Source: CAIUMH01 sp963758555 (GTDB lineage Bacteria > Actinomycetota > Acidimicrobiia > Acidimicrobiales > RAAP-2). Taken from it: a DNA stretch of 64,000 bases. The position numbers were made by a program, and so were the translations under genes. The stretch is taken from positions 186,001 through 250,000 of the forward strand of contig CAVWVW010000004.1 of assembly GCA_963758555.1 (NCBI GenBank), read 5' to 3'. This document shows positions 45,992 to 54,773 of the stretch, one piece after another; position 1 is the first letter of the stretch, and every line of letters starts with the position of its first letter. The notes under the pieces were generated by a model. That model saw only the letters and a program-made list of their open reading frames with translations. It searched no databases and was not told where the DNA came from.

Positions 45992-46261
45992 GCGAGCACG
46001 ATACGAGATCTAGCCTCAACTGTCTTCTGTCACTTGGTCTTCGTCGCCAGGCGAAGATCAATGGAGGGGAGGGCTCTTAAGCGCTCTTGCAACATTTCGT
46101 GGACCCCCACAGACGAGAAGAACCCGATCGAACAACCCCCCACCCCCATCGCGCAAATATCGCGCGGACGCTGCGGGTCCTTCGAGTTCGGACCCGTCCA
46201 GGATCGCTACTAAATCAGGGTTTCCCAACCGCAGACGTTCGCTCCAGATCGGTTTGAATGT
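45992..46261. other. Gene-free right end of the element
   Basis: No coding region is supported. It holds the Mrr promoter side, C-rich runs (ACCCCCCACCCCC near 46135), the 15-bp repeat copy at 46146-46160 and the approach to attR. Confidence 0.5.
46146..46160 (+). repeat. 15-bp terminal repeat, right copy
   Basis: CCATCGCGCAAATAT, followed by CGCGCG so that CGCGC and GCGCG form an inverted repeat around AAATATC. It lies 101 bp inside attR and matches 39461-39475 exactly. Confidence 0.5.
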
Positions 46262-46307
46262 CCTTTCAAGGCGGTAACACGGGTTCGAATCCCGTTGGGG
46301 GTGCTCA
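46262..46307 (+). repeat. attR, 46-bp core (tRNA-Glu fragment)
   Basis: Identical to 39393-39438. It contains only the anticodon-loop-to-3'-end part of tRNA-Glu, with no 5' half, as left by site-specific integration. The 186 bases between here and the next gene include the inverted repeat ACTCGA-N8-TCGAGT at 46430-46449, a possible operator. Confidence 0.9.
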
Positions 46308-46493
46308 TTCCCTAGATTCGCCAGAAGCCCTCATCTCCAAGTCCCTGTTTCAGAGATAGCTCCCCAGTCCCGGCGATCGGGTTCGTTTCTCTCGCCCTAA
46401 ATCACGTGGAATCGACCAAGGAACTTCTTACTCGACGTCAACATCGAGTCTGCGTTACGTTGCGGCCTCAGGACCTGATCCGGGGGGATTGCC

Positions 46494-47945
46494 ATGACGT
46501 GGCTTCGTAACGCGCGCTCCGGGATGAGTTTGGGACTCATCACGGCGGTCGTCATTGCGCTGACGAGCTCCGCTGGTGCCGCTGCTCTGCCAGACCACGT
46601 CTCGATGAACGCCAAGGCCACGTTGGAAGGTCCCATCACGACGGGCGCCATCACGGAGCCGGAATCGGCGCTCCCGACGGGAGTGGCCCAGCATGATTAC
46701 GTCGAGACCGAGTACTTCGCCTCTGGCACCGCTACCGCCTTCAAGGCGACCTCGACCGCGAACGACGGGAAGTGGACGGTCAAGCCCACCACCGCTGCGC
46801 CCTACAAGACTCGGATCATCGTTCGTCGCCCTGCTGATCCTGCGAAGTTCAACGGCACCGTCGTCGTCGAGTGGATGAACGTGACTTCGGGGGAGTCCTC
46901 CCCAGACTGGGACCTCCTGAACCCGATGCTCATGGATGAGGGCTTTGCCTACGTGGCCGTCTCGGCCCAGAAGTTGGGCGTCGACGGTGGCAAGTCCCTG
47001 ATCCAGACGTCATCAACCCCGGCAACGGGATTGGTACAGAACAACCCTGCTCGCTACGCATCCCTGCTCCATCCTGGCGACCAGTACTCCTACGACATCT
47101 ATGCGCAGATCGGCCAGGCACTCCATGGCTCGCACGTCGCGGCCCTCGGCGGCCTAACGCCCAAGCACGTCGTTGCGGTGGGCGAGTCACAGTCGGCAGC
47201 CTTCTTGACGACGTACGCCGATGCGATTCAGCCGAAGATCGCCGCCTATGACGGCATCTTTATCCACAGCCGAGGCGGCGGTGGCGTGCCGCTGAACGGC
47301 GACTTGACCGCAGGGACGGGTTCGGATGATTTGCACATCCGCTCGGATCTCAAGGTGCCGGTCTTCATGTTCGAGACCGAGACGGACCTGACCACTCTCG
47401 GCTACGCCCCTGCTCGCCAACCCAACACAAACAAGATCCGCACCTGGGAGGTCGCCGGCACCTCCCACGCAGACACCTACATCGTGGGCGGCTACGCATC
47501 TCAGCTCGGCTGCACTTCGCCCATCAACTCTGGTCCCCAGCATGAAGTCGTCCAGTCGGCGTTCGTTGCCTTCAACAATTGGGTCACCAAGGGCACGCTG
47601 CCTCCCGTTCGCTCGAGGATCGAGATGACCTCGTCAAAGGCATCTCCCTTTGTCCTCGACCGCTGGGGAAACGTGAAGGGCGGCATCAGGACCCCCGCCG
47701 TGGACGTGCCCACCTCGACGCTCAGTGGCCTGGCCCCCAAGGGATCGACTGTCATCTGCTCCCTGTTCGGCTCGACGACCACCTTCACCCCAAGCCAGCT
47801 CGTGGCCCGTTACGGCACGAAGGCCGGCTACCCCAAGGAGTACACCAAGAGCCTGGACAAGGCGATCGCCGCCGGCTTCATCCTGAACGCCGATCGAGCT
47901 GCGTTGCTCAAGCAAGCTCAAGCAGTCCAGTTCCCCGCAACCTGA
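46494..47945 (+). CDS. Secreted alpha/beta-hydrolase domain protein
   Basis: 483 residues with a signal peptide (GMSLGLITAVVIALTSSAGA-AALP). It has KTRIIVRRPADPAKFNGTVVVEWMNVTSG, a nucleophile-elbow-like VAVGESQSAAFLTTYADAI, and a late His region VAGTSHADTY, matching the large extracellular alpha/beta hydrolase-domain family (PF20091 type). It probably acts as an esterase outside the cell. GGGGGG precedes ATG. It starts 187 bp right of attR, so it belongs to the host. The GDSL lipoprotein gene follows after 49 bases. Confidence 0.82.
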   Translation: MTWLRNARSGMSLGLITAVVIALTSSAGAAALPDHVSMNAKATLEGPITTGAITEPESALPTGVAQHDYVETEYFASGTATAFKATSTANDGKWTVKPTTAAPYKTRIIVRRPADPAKFNGTVVVEWMNVTSGESSPDWDLLNPMLMDEGFAYVAVSAQKLGVDGGKSLIQTSSTPATGLVQNNPARYASLLHPGDQYSYDIYAQIGQALHGSHVAALGGLTPKHVVAVGESQSAAFLTTYADAIQPKIAAYDGIFIHSRGGGGVPLNGDLTAGTGSDDLHIRSDLKVPVFMFETETDLTTLGYAPARQPNTNKIRTWEVAGTSHADTYIVGGYASQLGCTSPINSGPQHEVVQSAFVAFNNWVTKGTLPPVRSRIEMTSSKASPFVLDRWGNVKGGIRTPAVDVPTSTLSGLAPKGSTVICSLFGSTTTFTPSQLVARYGTKAGYPKEYTKSLDKAIAAGFILNADRAALLKQAQAVQFPAT

Positions 47946-47994
47946 TCGAGTCGTTCCTTTCTGCATCAGCAACGCCAGACGGAGGAGACAGAAC

Positions 47995-48837
47995 ATGAGG
48001 AACTCTCAAGGTTGGATCGGCGCATCGCTCGTCGGGCTGACGCTCGTGGCTGCAGCTTGCTCGTCAGGCTCTTCGAGTCCAACGACCACCACGAAGCCAG
48101 CGCCGAGCATTGCGTCTGGCTCGAAGTACGTAGCGCTTGGAAGCTCGTACGCCGCGGGCATCGGGATCCCCACCCAGTCGGGAGGAGCCTGCGCACGCTC
48201 GAGCAACAACTACCCAAGCCTCGTTGCCGCCAAGCTCAAGCTCTCCCTTGATGACGCCACGTGCTCCGGGGCGACCACGGCCAACATCCTCACGACCCCC
48301 GAGGGCACGGAACCGCTTCAGATCGACGCCGTGACCCAGGACACCAAGCTGGTCACCTTCACGGTGGGCGGGAACGACATCGGCCTGACGGTCACCGCCA
48401 TCTCTTGTGGCTCTCAGACTTCGGGCTGCGCCTCTGACCCCGCTCAGCTCACTGCAAATCTCGCCACGCTCAGGACCTCATTGACCACGTTGGTCTCCAC
48501 CATCCGAGCCAAGGCGCCATCCGCCACGATCGTGATGGTCACCTATCCAAGGTTGGTGTTCCCGACCTCATGCCCAGCTCTGAACTTCACCTCGCAAGGA
48601 GAGCAGATCGTCGGCACGATGGGAGCGGGGCTTGAGAAGGACTTCGTCCAAGTGGCGAAGACCACGCACATCCTCATCGCTGACCCGTACGTCCTCGGTG
48701 CCGGTCACGGGCCCTGCGCCTCGTCCGACGAGAGCTGGATCGCGGGGCACTCGGTGACCGTCGGCTTCCCCTACCACCCGACACCTCTTGGTCATCAGGA
48801 GATGGCGAAGCTCACTGAACAAGCTCTTCAGAACTAG
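47995..48837 (+). CDS. SGNH/GDSL-type lipoprotein hydrolase
   Basis: 280 residues. The lipobox is LVAAAC (Cys about residue 20). Block I reads VALGSSYAAGIG, with Ser in place of the Asp in GDS but the nucleophile Ser kept; block III is FTVGGNDIG and block V HPTPLGHQEMA with the catalytic His. GGAGGAG precedes the ATG. It is a surface-anchored lipase/esterase, probably co-expressed with the upstream secreted hydrolase. Confidence 0.88.
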   Translation: MRNSQGWIGASLVGLTLVAAACSSGSSSPTTTTKPAPSIASGSKYVALGSSYAAGIGIPTQSGGACARSSNNYPSLVAAKLKLSLDDATCSGATTANILTTPEGTEPLQIDAVTQDTKLVTFTVGGNDIGLTVTAISCGSQTSGCASDPAQLTANLATLRTSLTTLVSTIRAKAPSATIVMVTYPRLVFPTSCPALNFTSQGEQIVGTMGAGLEKDFVQVAKTTHILIADPYVLGAGHGPCASSDESWIAGHSVTVGFPYHPTPLGHQEMAKLTEQALQN

Positions 48838-49066
48838 GAGGCCTCTTGCCCACTAGACGTCCTGGGGGGCTGAGGATGTTCATATCCCCTCGGAGGCTGC
48901 GATACCAGTGTGCCTCGTTCGTGGAGCCTTCTAAGTTCAGTCACGAAGCCACGTTCGAAGGTCCGCCGCCTAACGCAACCAAAGCTCGATTCGGTTCCCA
49001 CTGGATCCCGCCAGGGGTGCGTTGGCTCACCGAGCTTCTCCTCCGCTGAGAAGACATGATGATCAT
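48838..49066. other. Non-coding gap
   Basis: 229 bases between the GDSL gene and the next lipoprotein. Nothing recognisable was found. Confidence 0.4.
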
Positions 49067-49606
49067 GTGATCCAGGCGTGGCCTCGTCGAGCTGCAGTTG
49101 CAATAGTTGCTCTTCTCGCTGGGTGCTCCGCAAGGGGATCACCAACGTCAATGCCCCCGGCCCCAATCACGGTTCACCTGCATCTCGACAAGACGACGGC
49201 GAGGGTAGGCACGTCGATCAAGGGCGTCATCACGATCACGAATCACACCGCCACTGCGATCACGGTGAGCAACAACGAGTGCACCGTGAACGACGGCCTT
49301 GCCGTAGGGCTGACTAAGCCTGGGACGCCGTTTGAACCGGCGTTTGCTGCCCAGGCATGCAGCCCGTCTGCCTCCCTCAAACCGGGTTCGAATCGCTACA
49401 AAGTCACGATCTCCACGACGTACTTGGGTTGCGTCCCAGATGCGTCAGACAGCAGCGAGCCGAATCCGATCATCTGCACGAAGGAAGGCAGCCTCCCCCC
49501 GCTACCCGTGGGCCACTACGAGACAAAGATTGTGCTTCTCGGCTTCCCGAAGGCGACCGCGTTTCCATCTCCGATCGCCGTGACCCTCTGGGCTCCGACG
49601 AGCTGA
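49067..49606 (+). CDS. Putative lipoprotein, unknown function
   Basis: About 179 residues from the GTG at 49067 (VIQAWPRRAAVAIVALLAGC): charged n-region, hydrophobic core and lipobox LLAGC. The mature part resembles a small beta-sandwich (ITVHLHLDKTTARVGTSIKG, VITITNHTATAITVSNNECT), as in intracellular-proteinase-inhibitor-like or Ig-like secreted domains. Four Cys follow the lipid Cys. Function unknown. An ATG 45 bases upstream is possible. Confidence 0.62.
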   Translation: MIQAWPRRAAVAIVALLAGCSARGSPTSMPPAPITVHLHLDKTTARVGTSIKGVITITNHTATAITVSNNECTVNDGLAVGLTKPGTPFEPAFAAQACSPSASLKPGSNRYKVTISTTYLGCVPDASDSSEPNPIICTKEGSLPPLPVGHYETKIVLLGFPKATAFPSPIAVTLWAPTS

Positions 49607-50043
49607 TCCTCGGCCAGCCACTCAGAGAAGCATCCAGGATTCATTGATGCTTTCCATCCACGACGAGAGGTGGTTCCAGCTGGATCCCTCGGGGGTGCGA
49701 AGACTCCGCGATTCCCCGTTGATCCTCTTTGGTCAAAGGTGATTCGCGCTCGGCCAACCCGAATACCAGGAGGGACTCACTGACCGTGGAGACCCGACGC
49801 GTGAAGCGGGCAGGCGCGTCCTCGGCACCGCGCAGGGATCAGGCGGCACGAGCCTGCGGCCTTGGCTTGTGAACTGAAAGGACGTGCTCGAAGTCTGCGA
49901 TGAGGAACAAGGGGGCCAGGGCCTCCTCGTGAGCTTCGCTGAGCTGACGAGCTCTTGCCTCCCTCCCATCTGGCGCAGAGCAAGGGACGTAGAGTCACCC
50001 TCGACGTGTACCCGTTCGGTATGGGTCCAAGGGGAGGCATGAA
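49607..50043. other. 437-base gap, no convincing gene
   Basis: A 31-codon frame (49647-49742, MLSIHDERWFQLDPSGVRRL...) reads like a protein fragment and could be a micro-protein or a remnant. Nothing else is supported. A good ribosome site (AGGGGAGG) at the right end belongs to the next gene. Confidence 0.35.
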
Positions 50044-51789
50044 GTGAGATCGAGAAGCAACAGGCAAGGTCGTTACCTGCGCAACCCCCGGAGGATCATG
50101 GCCATCATGGCCGCGTCGAGCGTCACGCTCCTCGTGTCCGCGCTCTTCTCGTCTGCCGGTTCTGCTGCGACGTTGACCTCTCTGAAGCCAGCTGGTGCGG
50201 GACCGCGGGTGGCGAGCGCGCCCACTCCCACTCCCTCCACGGCCTGTACCAACCTCCTGACTGCGTTCGCTGCCACCTCGAACCCCGCCGCTCCATCGAA
50301 CGACCAGACCATCGCCGTGCAGTCATCGGCCGAGCTCGACAATCCGACCGCGGCGAACACGAGTACGACGGCGCAGCACCTCACGCTGTCGTTCACCATC
50401 TACAACGGCACCGGAAAGACCATCGTTCCGAGCGTCGCCCAGCCAATGACGGTCGCCATCTACGACGCGCCCGCTGGGTCGGTCACGACCACTCCTCCCG
50501 CGTCGGGAAGCTCACCGCTCACGCTGAGCGTGACGAGTGGTTCAACCGTCTCGCTCTCCTACGACGGCAGCTACCTCAGCCGACCGCTGACCGTGATGGC
50601 CATCACCACGCTCTACACCGTGAACCCGTGCACCCTCACGAACAAGAAGGCGATCGGCTCGATCACGCTCTCGCTCGAACACGTCCCCACCGCTCTCGGC
50701 ACGGCGTCCTTCTCCACACCGACGCGGTGCCCAACCGGCACCACAGGGTCGGCATGTGCCGCAAAGAACGTGGACACCAATGGATTTTCGCTCCTGGCCA
50801 GTGTGGGCTACGGGGCATCGGTGCCGACGTCGTCAGCGCCGATCCAGGACGCCACCTCGGCTGAGCAGGTGCCCGACACAGTGGACACCGGATCGATCGG
50901 GACGGTGGTGCCCTCCGCCAAGCTCGGTCCGGACGCTGTCGGGCCTGGACCAACCGCGATGAAGTACTACGACTCGTCTGGCAACGAGTTCATCGGCTTC
51001 ACCTACCTGGCTCCCGTCACCTTGTCCATGGGCTCGTCACAGGCCGAGACCATTCCGATCCGCGTGCTCGCCGTGGTCACCAGTGGGTGTCACACCGGCA
51101 AGTCCTGCAAGCACCCACCGCCCTTCGCCAACTTCTTCTACCTCGGCGTGGGGTTTGACCGAAGTGGCACGGTGGTCAACGCCCCCTTCGCCTCTCCGCG
51201 AGACAACGCCTTCCTGAGCGTCGAGCCATCGAGCGGTCAGACGCTCTCACAGGGCTACCTCCTCTCGGGAGCCTCCATCACCGTCGGCGTCACGGCGTCG
51301 AACACGACCGGCTTCACGACCGAGCCTCTCTCGACCAGCTCCACCACACCGGGAGACTGGCTGGGCGCGCCAGCCTGCGTCTCTTTCCCCACCACGGCAC
51401 ATCCGTCCCCCACTGGGGTCTGTGGCGACATGTTGCTCGACGTGGGGATCCCCCAGATGTACATCACGTTCACGGCACCTGCTGACGTGCCAGCTGTGGT
51501 TCGCCACGGTCTGGTCGTGAACCAGATGATCTCGTTCGCCAGCCCCTCGGCGACCGCGCCGGTGCTTGGTTACACCTTCTCCTCCGGGCCGCTGCCCCAT
51601 GGGGCCGCACCTCCCACCATGGGCATGAACCCGTCCTCGGTGGGCCTGTCTTCAGGTTCAGGCTCGACCGGTGGTACGGATCGAGTGTTCATCAACACCG
51701 GGCGCCACATCCTGTTCGACAACGACTACCTCTACGACGCCCAGCTGGGGCAGACAGGCTTCATTCCGCTTGCGGTGCCGCTTCGCTGA
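50044..51789 (+). CDS. Secreted aspartic-protease-like protein
   Basis: 581 residues from GTG 50044 with a signal peptide (IMAIMAASSVTLLVSALFSSAGSA). The first 230 residues are Ser/Thr/Pro-rich beta-type sequence. From about residue 270 come VDTGSIGTVVP (the DTGS motif of pepsin/retropepsin folds), FTYLAPVTLSMG, FFYLGVGFDR, LLDVGIPQMYI (a possible second-lobe site) and the ending FINTGRHILFDNDYLYDAQLGQTGFIPLAV. The set resembles a bacterial single-chain aspartyl-protease-like family. Activity is unproven because the second catalytic Asp is not certain. Confidence 0.65.
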   Translation: MRSRSNRQGRYLRNPRRIMAIMAASSVTLLVSALFSSAGSAATLTSLKPAGAGPRVASAPTPTPSTACTNLLTAFAATSNPAAPSNDQTIAVQSSAELDNPTAANTSTTAQHLTLSFTIYNGTGKTIVPSVAQPMTVAIYDAPAGSVTTTPPASGSSPLTLSVTSGSTVSLSYDGSYLSRPLTVMAITTLYTVNPCTLTNKKAIGSITLSLEHVPTALGTASFSTPTRCPTGTTGSACAAKNVDTNGFSLLASVGYGASVPTSSAPIQDATSAEQVPDTVDTGSIGTVVPSAKLGPDAVGPGPTAMKYYDSSGNEFIGFTYLAPVTLSMGSSQAETIPIRVLAVVTSGCHTGKSCKHPPPFANFFYLGVGFDRSGTVVNAPFASPRDNAFLSVEPSSGQTLSQGYLLSGASITVGVTASNTTGFTTEPLSTSSTTPGDWLGAPACVSFPTTAHPSPTGVCGDMLLDVGIPQMYITFTAPADVPAVVRHGLVVNQMISFASPSATAPVLGYTFSSGPLPHGAAPPTMGMNPSSVGLSSGSGSTGGTDRVFINTGRHILFDNDYLYDAQLGQTGFIPLAVPLR

Positions 51790-51911
51790 ACGCCTTGACG
51801 CCATGCATGAGGCGATGGGCGATGCGTTCAGAGCCAGCGAGACGCCAATCTCCGTCTCGCCGGAGGCAACTACATATACTCAAATCGAGAGGATGGCGGG
51901 GGTGCAGTTGC

Positions 51912-52247
51912 ATGGGAGTGCAAGTCAAAGTCAAGGTTTGTGCAGACTGCTTCAGTTTTCACGCTGGTCGATTCGATGACTCCCACCTGGATCCAGGCCG
52001 GGCCCAAGAGATCCTCAATGGCTTCCAGCTTTGGGACCAATACCAATTCTCTCCAGGTGAGTACTCAAATGCGGATTTCTTGAACGCCACCCTGTGTGAC
52101 ATTTGTCGGAAATCACTGACGAAAGACCGTCGCCAGTACAGCGGCGAGAAGGTCGAGGAGGAACGTCGCTCGGTACCAGATGGCGACAGGCGTACGCCCT
52201 TGAGTCGTGGCAGCCGGGTCCTGCTTGCTTCGTTGCCAGCAGCGTAA
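51912..52247 (+). CDS. Small protein with two CxxC pairs
   Basis: 111 residues from ATG 51912: VKVCADCFSFHAGRFDDSHL, ..., FLNATLCDICRKSLTKDRRQY. The two CxxC pairs about 50 residues apart could form a zinc site. Composition is less GC-biased than in neighbours. The family is not recognised, and a late start or a non-gene is possible. Confidence 0.5.
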   Translation: MGVQVKVKVCADCFSFHAGRFDDSHLDPGRAQEILNGFQLWDQYQFSPGEYSNADFLNATLCDICRKSLTKDRRQYSGEKVEEERRSVPDGDRRTPLSRGSRVLLASLPAA

Positions 52248-52328
52248 GGGTTGACCGCCACATGGCGAGATCGTGAGAACCCACTCACGGTGACGGTCGA
52301 GGGGTGCTCGTTTGACACGGTACCCCTG

Positions 52329-52979
52329 TCATCGGGAGTCAGCCGTGGGATCTCTCGGCAACATGCCGTTGAGGAACAGGTCGATAGCGCCGTCAACGTG
52401 GGCTTCGACGTCTGCAGCGGATCGGAGAACTCCGAAGTCCGCCCACACGGTAGGGCTGCTGGCCGTCATGGCCAAGAAGAGGTCTGCCGCGGTCCCGAGG
52501 TCCTCCGCGACGATCGCACCTCGTTCAGCATGTGCCTCGAGGAGATCCACCACAACCTGGAGGCTCGCTGACAACAGGTCGGCTCCTTCGACGGGATCGA
52601 GCGCAGCTATCCGCTGTGCTTCGAAGATGGCCAACCGTCGGAGTCTCACCGCTCTCGGATCGACGAGCCGTTCGATGATCTGAAGGGCAACGTGACGGAC
52701 CGCGTCCCTGAGGTCTCCACCAGGGACCTCGATGGCAGCTCCGTAGAAAGGCATGTCAGCAAGTGCCTGCGGGATGACAGCCGCAAAGAGAGCTTGCTTG
52801 TCGGGGTACTTGGCATACAGCGTTCGCCGCGTGGTCCGCGCGGCCGTGGCAACCGCCTCCATCGTCGTGCCCTCGAAGCCGCTCTCGATGAACGCTTCGA
52901 CGGCCGCGTCACGGATCCGCCGCTCGATGGCGAGCGATTCAGTTGGCGTGGGTCGGCCCCGCAAGTGCTGTGACGTCAT
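52329..52979 (-). CDS. TetR-family repressor
   Basis: 216 residues from ATG 52979 (MTSQHLRGRPTPTESLAIER). The DNA-binding helices are RIRDAAVEAFIESGFEGTTMEAVATAARTTRRTLYAKYPDKQALF. The ligand domain is poorly conserved, as usual. It is divergent from the SnoaL/SDR/LLM genes, which it probably controls, and likely represses its own promoter. Confidence 0.9.
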   Translation of the reverse strand: MTSQHLRGRPTPTESLAIERRIRDAAVEAFIESGFEGTTMEAVATAARTTRRTLYAKYPDKQALFAAVIPQALADMPFYGAAIEVPGGDLRDAVRHVALQIIERLVDPRAVRLRRLAIFEAQRIAALDPVEGADLLSASLQVVVDLLEAHAERGAIVAEDLGTAADLFLAMTASSPTVWADFGVLRSAADVEAHVDGAIDLFLNGMLPRDPTADSR

Positions 52980-53045
52980 GGTCGAGAGTTTGGCTCGACG
53001 ACGGTGGAGGCACTCTGAGATGACCCCAGCGACTCCACTGGCCCT

Positions 53046-53073
53046 CAAGTAGTCACTAGCGTATACTAATTGA
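53046..53073. promoter_or_regulatory. Possible TetR operator and promoter
   Basis: In the 241-bp divergent gap, TCAAGTAGTCACTAGC is followed by TATACT, a -10-like hexamer, and the arms TAGT...ACTA flank it. This is the only AT-rich patch in the gap. It shares TCAAGTA with the reverse strand of the sites at 12715 and 13667. Confidence 0.4.
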
Positions 53074-53220
53074 ACCATCACGGCGGTTGGTGCTGACCAG
53101 CACCTGTCGATAGCTGAAGACTCGGGGGAAGCAGATGAGATCTCGTCACGCGAGCTGGGTGTTCGTCGCCCTTGAGGAGCGAGCGCCAATGCGACTCGAG
53201 ACCACGACATCGGTGAGCCG

Positions 53221-53643
53221 ATGAGCACCCTTGAGGACATCGAGGAGATCAAACGCCTGAAGGCTGGCTATTTCCGCACCATGGACACCAAGGATTGGGC
53301 CGGGATGCGCGAGGCGTTCACCGATGACGTGGTCATCGACACCAGCGAGGCCGGTGGGGATGTCGCCCACGGCGCCGATGAGTTCATGGCATTTCTCGAA
53401 GAGGCGCTCGGCGGGGCCGTCACCGTGCATCAGGGCCACATGCCGGAGATCGATCTCACGTCTGAGACGACCGCGACGGGCGTCTGGGCGCTGAACGACA
53501 TCGTCATCTTCCCTGGCGGTGTCCGACTGGACGGCTACGGGCACTACCACGAGACCTACAAGAAGATCGGCGGCGAATGGAGGATCAGCTCTTCAAAGCT
53601 CACCCGCCTGCACGTCGACTTCACCACGATTGAGGAGGACTGA
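53221..53643 (+). CDS. SnoaL-like / NTF2-fold protein
   Basis: 140 residues: MSTLEDIEEIKRLKAGYFRT, MDTKDWAGMREAFTDDVVID, GHYHETYKKIGGEWRISSSK. This is the standard SnoaL_4 pattern. Its stop overlaps the SDR start (TGATG). It could be a dehydratase, isomerase or small accessory protein acting with the SDR and LLM enzymes. Confidence 0.85.
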   Translation: MSTLEDIEEIKRLKAGYFRTMDTKDWAGMREAFTDDVVIDTSEAGGDVAHGADEFMAFLEEALGGAVTVHQGHMPEIDLTSETTATGVWALNDIVIFPGGVRLDGYGHYHETYKKIGGEWRISSSKLTRLHVDFTTIEED

Positions 53644-54476
53644 TGGCTGTTGCGGTGGTGACAGGAGGCGCATCTGGGTTGGGTCTGGCCCTCGCCGAGA
53701 GCTGCGCGGCGCTTGGCATGGACGTGGCGCTGCTCGATCTGGATGGTGAGCGCGTGGCGACTGAGGCTGATCGGGTGGCTGAAGCCTTCGGCGTGGCAAC
53801 GCTTGGCCTGGCCATCGACGTCGGTGAAGGCGCCAGCGTTGAAGCCGCGGCGTCGGCGGTGGGCGAGCGCTTTGGCGTGGTCGACCTCGTCGTGTCGAAC
53901 GTCGGCGTGCAGCTCTTCGGAGCAGTCGAGGCGTTCACCGATGAGGAGTGGCAATGGTTGCTCAACGTCAACGTCACCGGATCAGCCAGAGTGGCTCGGT
54001 CCTTCCTGCCACTCCTCCGCAAGGCGGCCAAGGGACGGCTTGCCTTCACCACGTCGTCTTCGATCTTGGACCCGGCCAGTCGACTGGCCGCGTACCAGGC
54101 CAGCAAGTTCGCGGTCTGGGGCCTTGCTGAGACGTTGCGGCTCGAGCTTGCTTCTGATGGCATCGGCGTCACGGTGATCTTCCCTTCGGGCATGATCACC
54201 CGCCACCTCGAGACCAGCGAGGCTGCCCAGCCCGACCACCTGCGTCGTCCCATTGCCAATGACGGCGACTTCGAGGCCATGGTCGAGAGCAATCCAGGCA
54301 TGACCGTGATGCTCACGACGGCGGAGGGTGCGGCGGCCGGAGCGATCGAGGCGGTCTTGGCCGATGAGCCCTACTTCATCACCCACGGGGATCTGACCGA
54401 GGCAGTCGCACTTCGATCAAAGAACCTCGCCCACGCAGCGCAAGCATCGCGGAGCAAGGATGAGCAGACCTCGTAG
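53643..54476 (+). CDS. SDR family oxidoreductase
   Basis: 277 residues with TGGASGLGLALAES (cofactor loop), LLDLDGE (Asp favours NAD), SNVGVQLFG, TTSSSILDPAS and YQASKFAVWG (YxxxK). Substrate unknown. It is in a probable operon with the SnoaL-like gene, under the TetR gene. A 297-bp gap without a clear gene separates it from the LLM gene. Confidence 0.92.
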   Translation: MAVAVVTGGASGLGLALAESCAALGMDVALLDLDGERVATEADRVAEAFGVATLGLAIDVGEGASVEAAASAVGERFGVVDLVVSNVGVQLFGAVEAFTDEEWQWLLNVNVTGSARVARSFLPLLRKAAKGRLAFTTSSSILDPASRLAAYQASKFAVWGLAETLRLELASDGIGVTVIFPSGMITRHLETSEAAQPDHLRRPIANDGDFEAMVESNPGMTVMLTTAEGAAAGAIEAVLADEPYFITHGDLTEAVALRSKNLAHAAQASRSKDEQTS

Positions 54477-54773
54477 CCACGGCTAGGACGAGGGGCGCTT
54501 CGTCGACGGGCGGCGATCAGAAGCGGACTGCCATCCAGCACCAACGTTGGTGATTTGAGGTCGCAGAGAGCCGAGAGAATCGCTAGCGAGGGCACCTCCG
54601 CGTAGGCCAGTATTCGGAGACGAGTCGGACGGCGACCTCTGAAGGCAGGGGCAGCTGCGTCTTCGGGAAGGCAGCGAGCAAGGACCGCAGTCACGGCGAG
54701 GTCGATCTGGGCGGACTACCTGATCATGGGTGCAGGCGCCGCACCAGAGCTACTAGAGAGGGCGAGGATCGAG

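Larger units (their letters stand above)
39393..46307. mobile_element. 6.87-kb integrative element in tRNA-Glu
   Basis: It is bounded by a perfect 46-bp direct repeat of the tRNA-Glu 3' end (39393-39438 and 46262-46307). It encodes a tyrosine integrase, an AlpA-like regulator, an excisionase-like protein and a replication-type HTH protein, as expected for a small integrative (possibly mobilisable or satellite-phage) element. No transfer, capsid or packaging gene is present. Base composition is clearly less GC-rich than the flanks. Cargo comprises a PIN-domain protein, small unknowns, an Mrr-like nuclease and a pentapeptide-repeat protein. Confidence 0.88.

Noticed and set aside
54477..54773. 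Minus-strand frame of about 100 codons between the SDR and LLM genes
   Set aside because: No ribosome site or family feature is seen, and much of it overlaps the SDR gene end.
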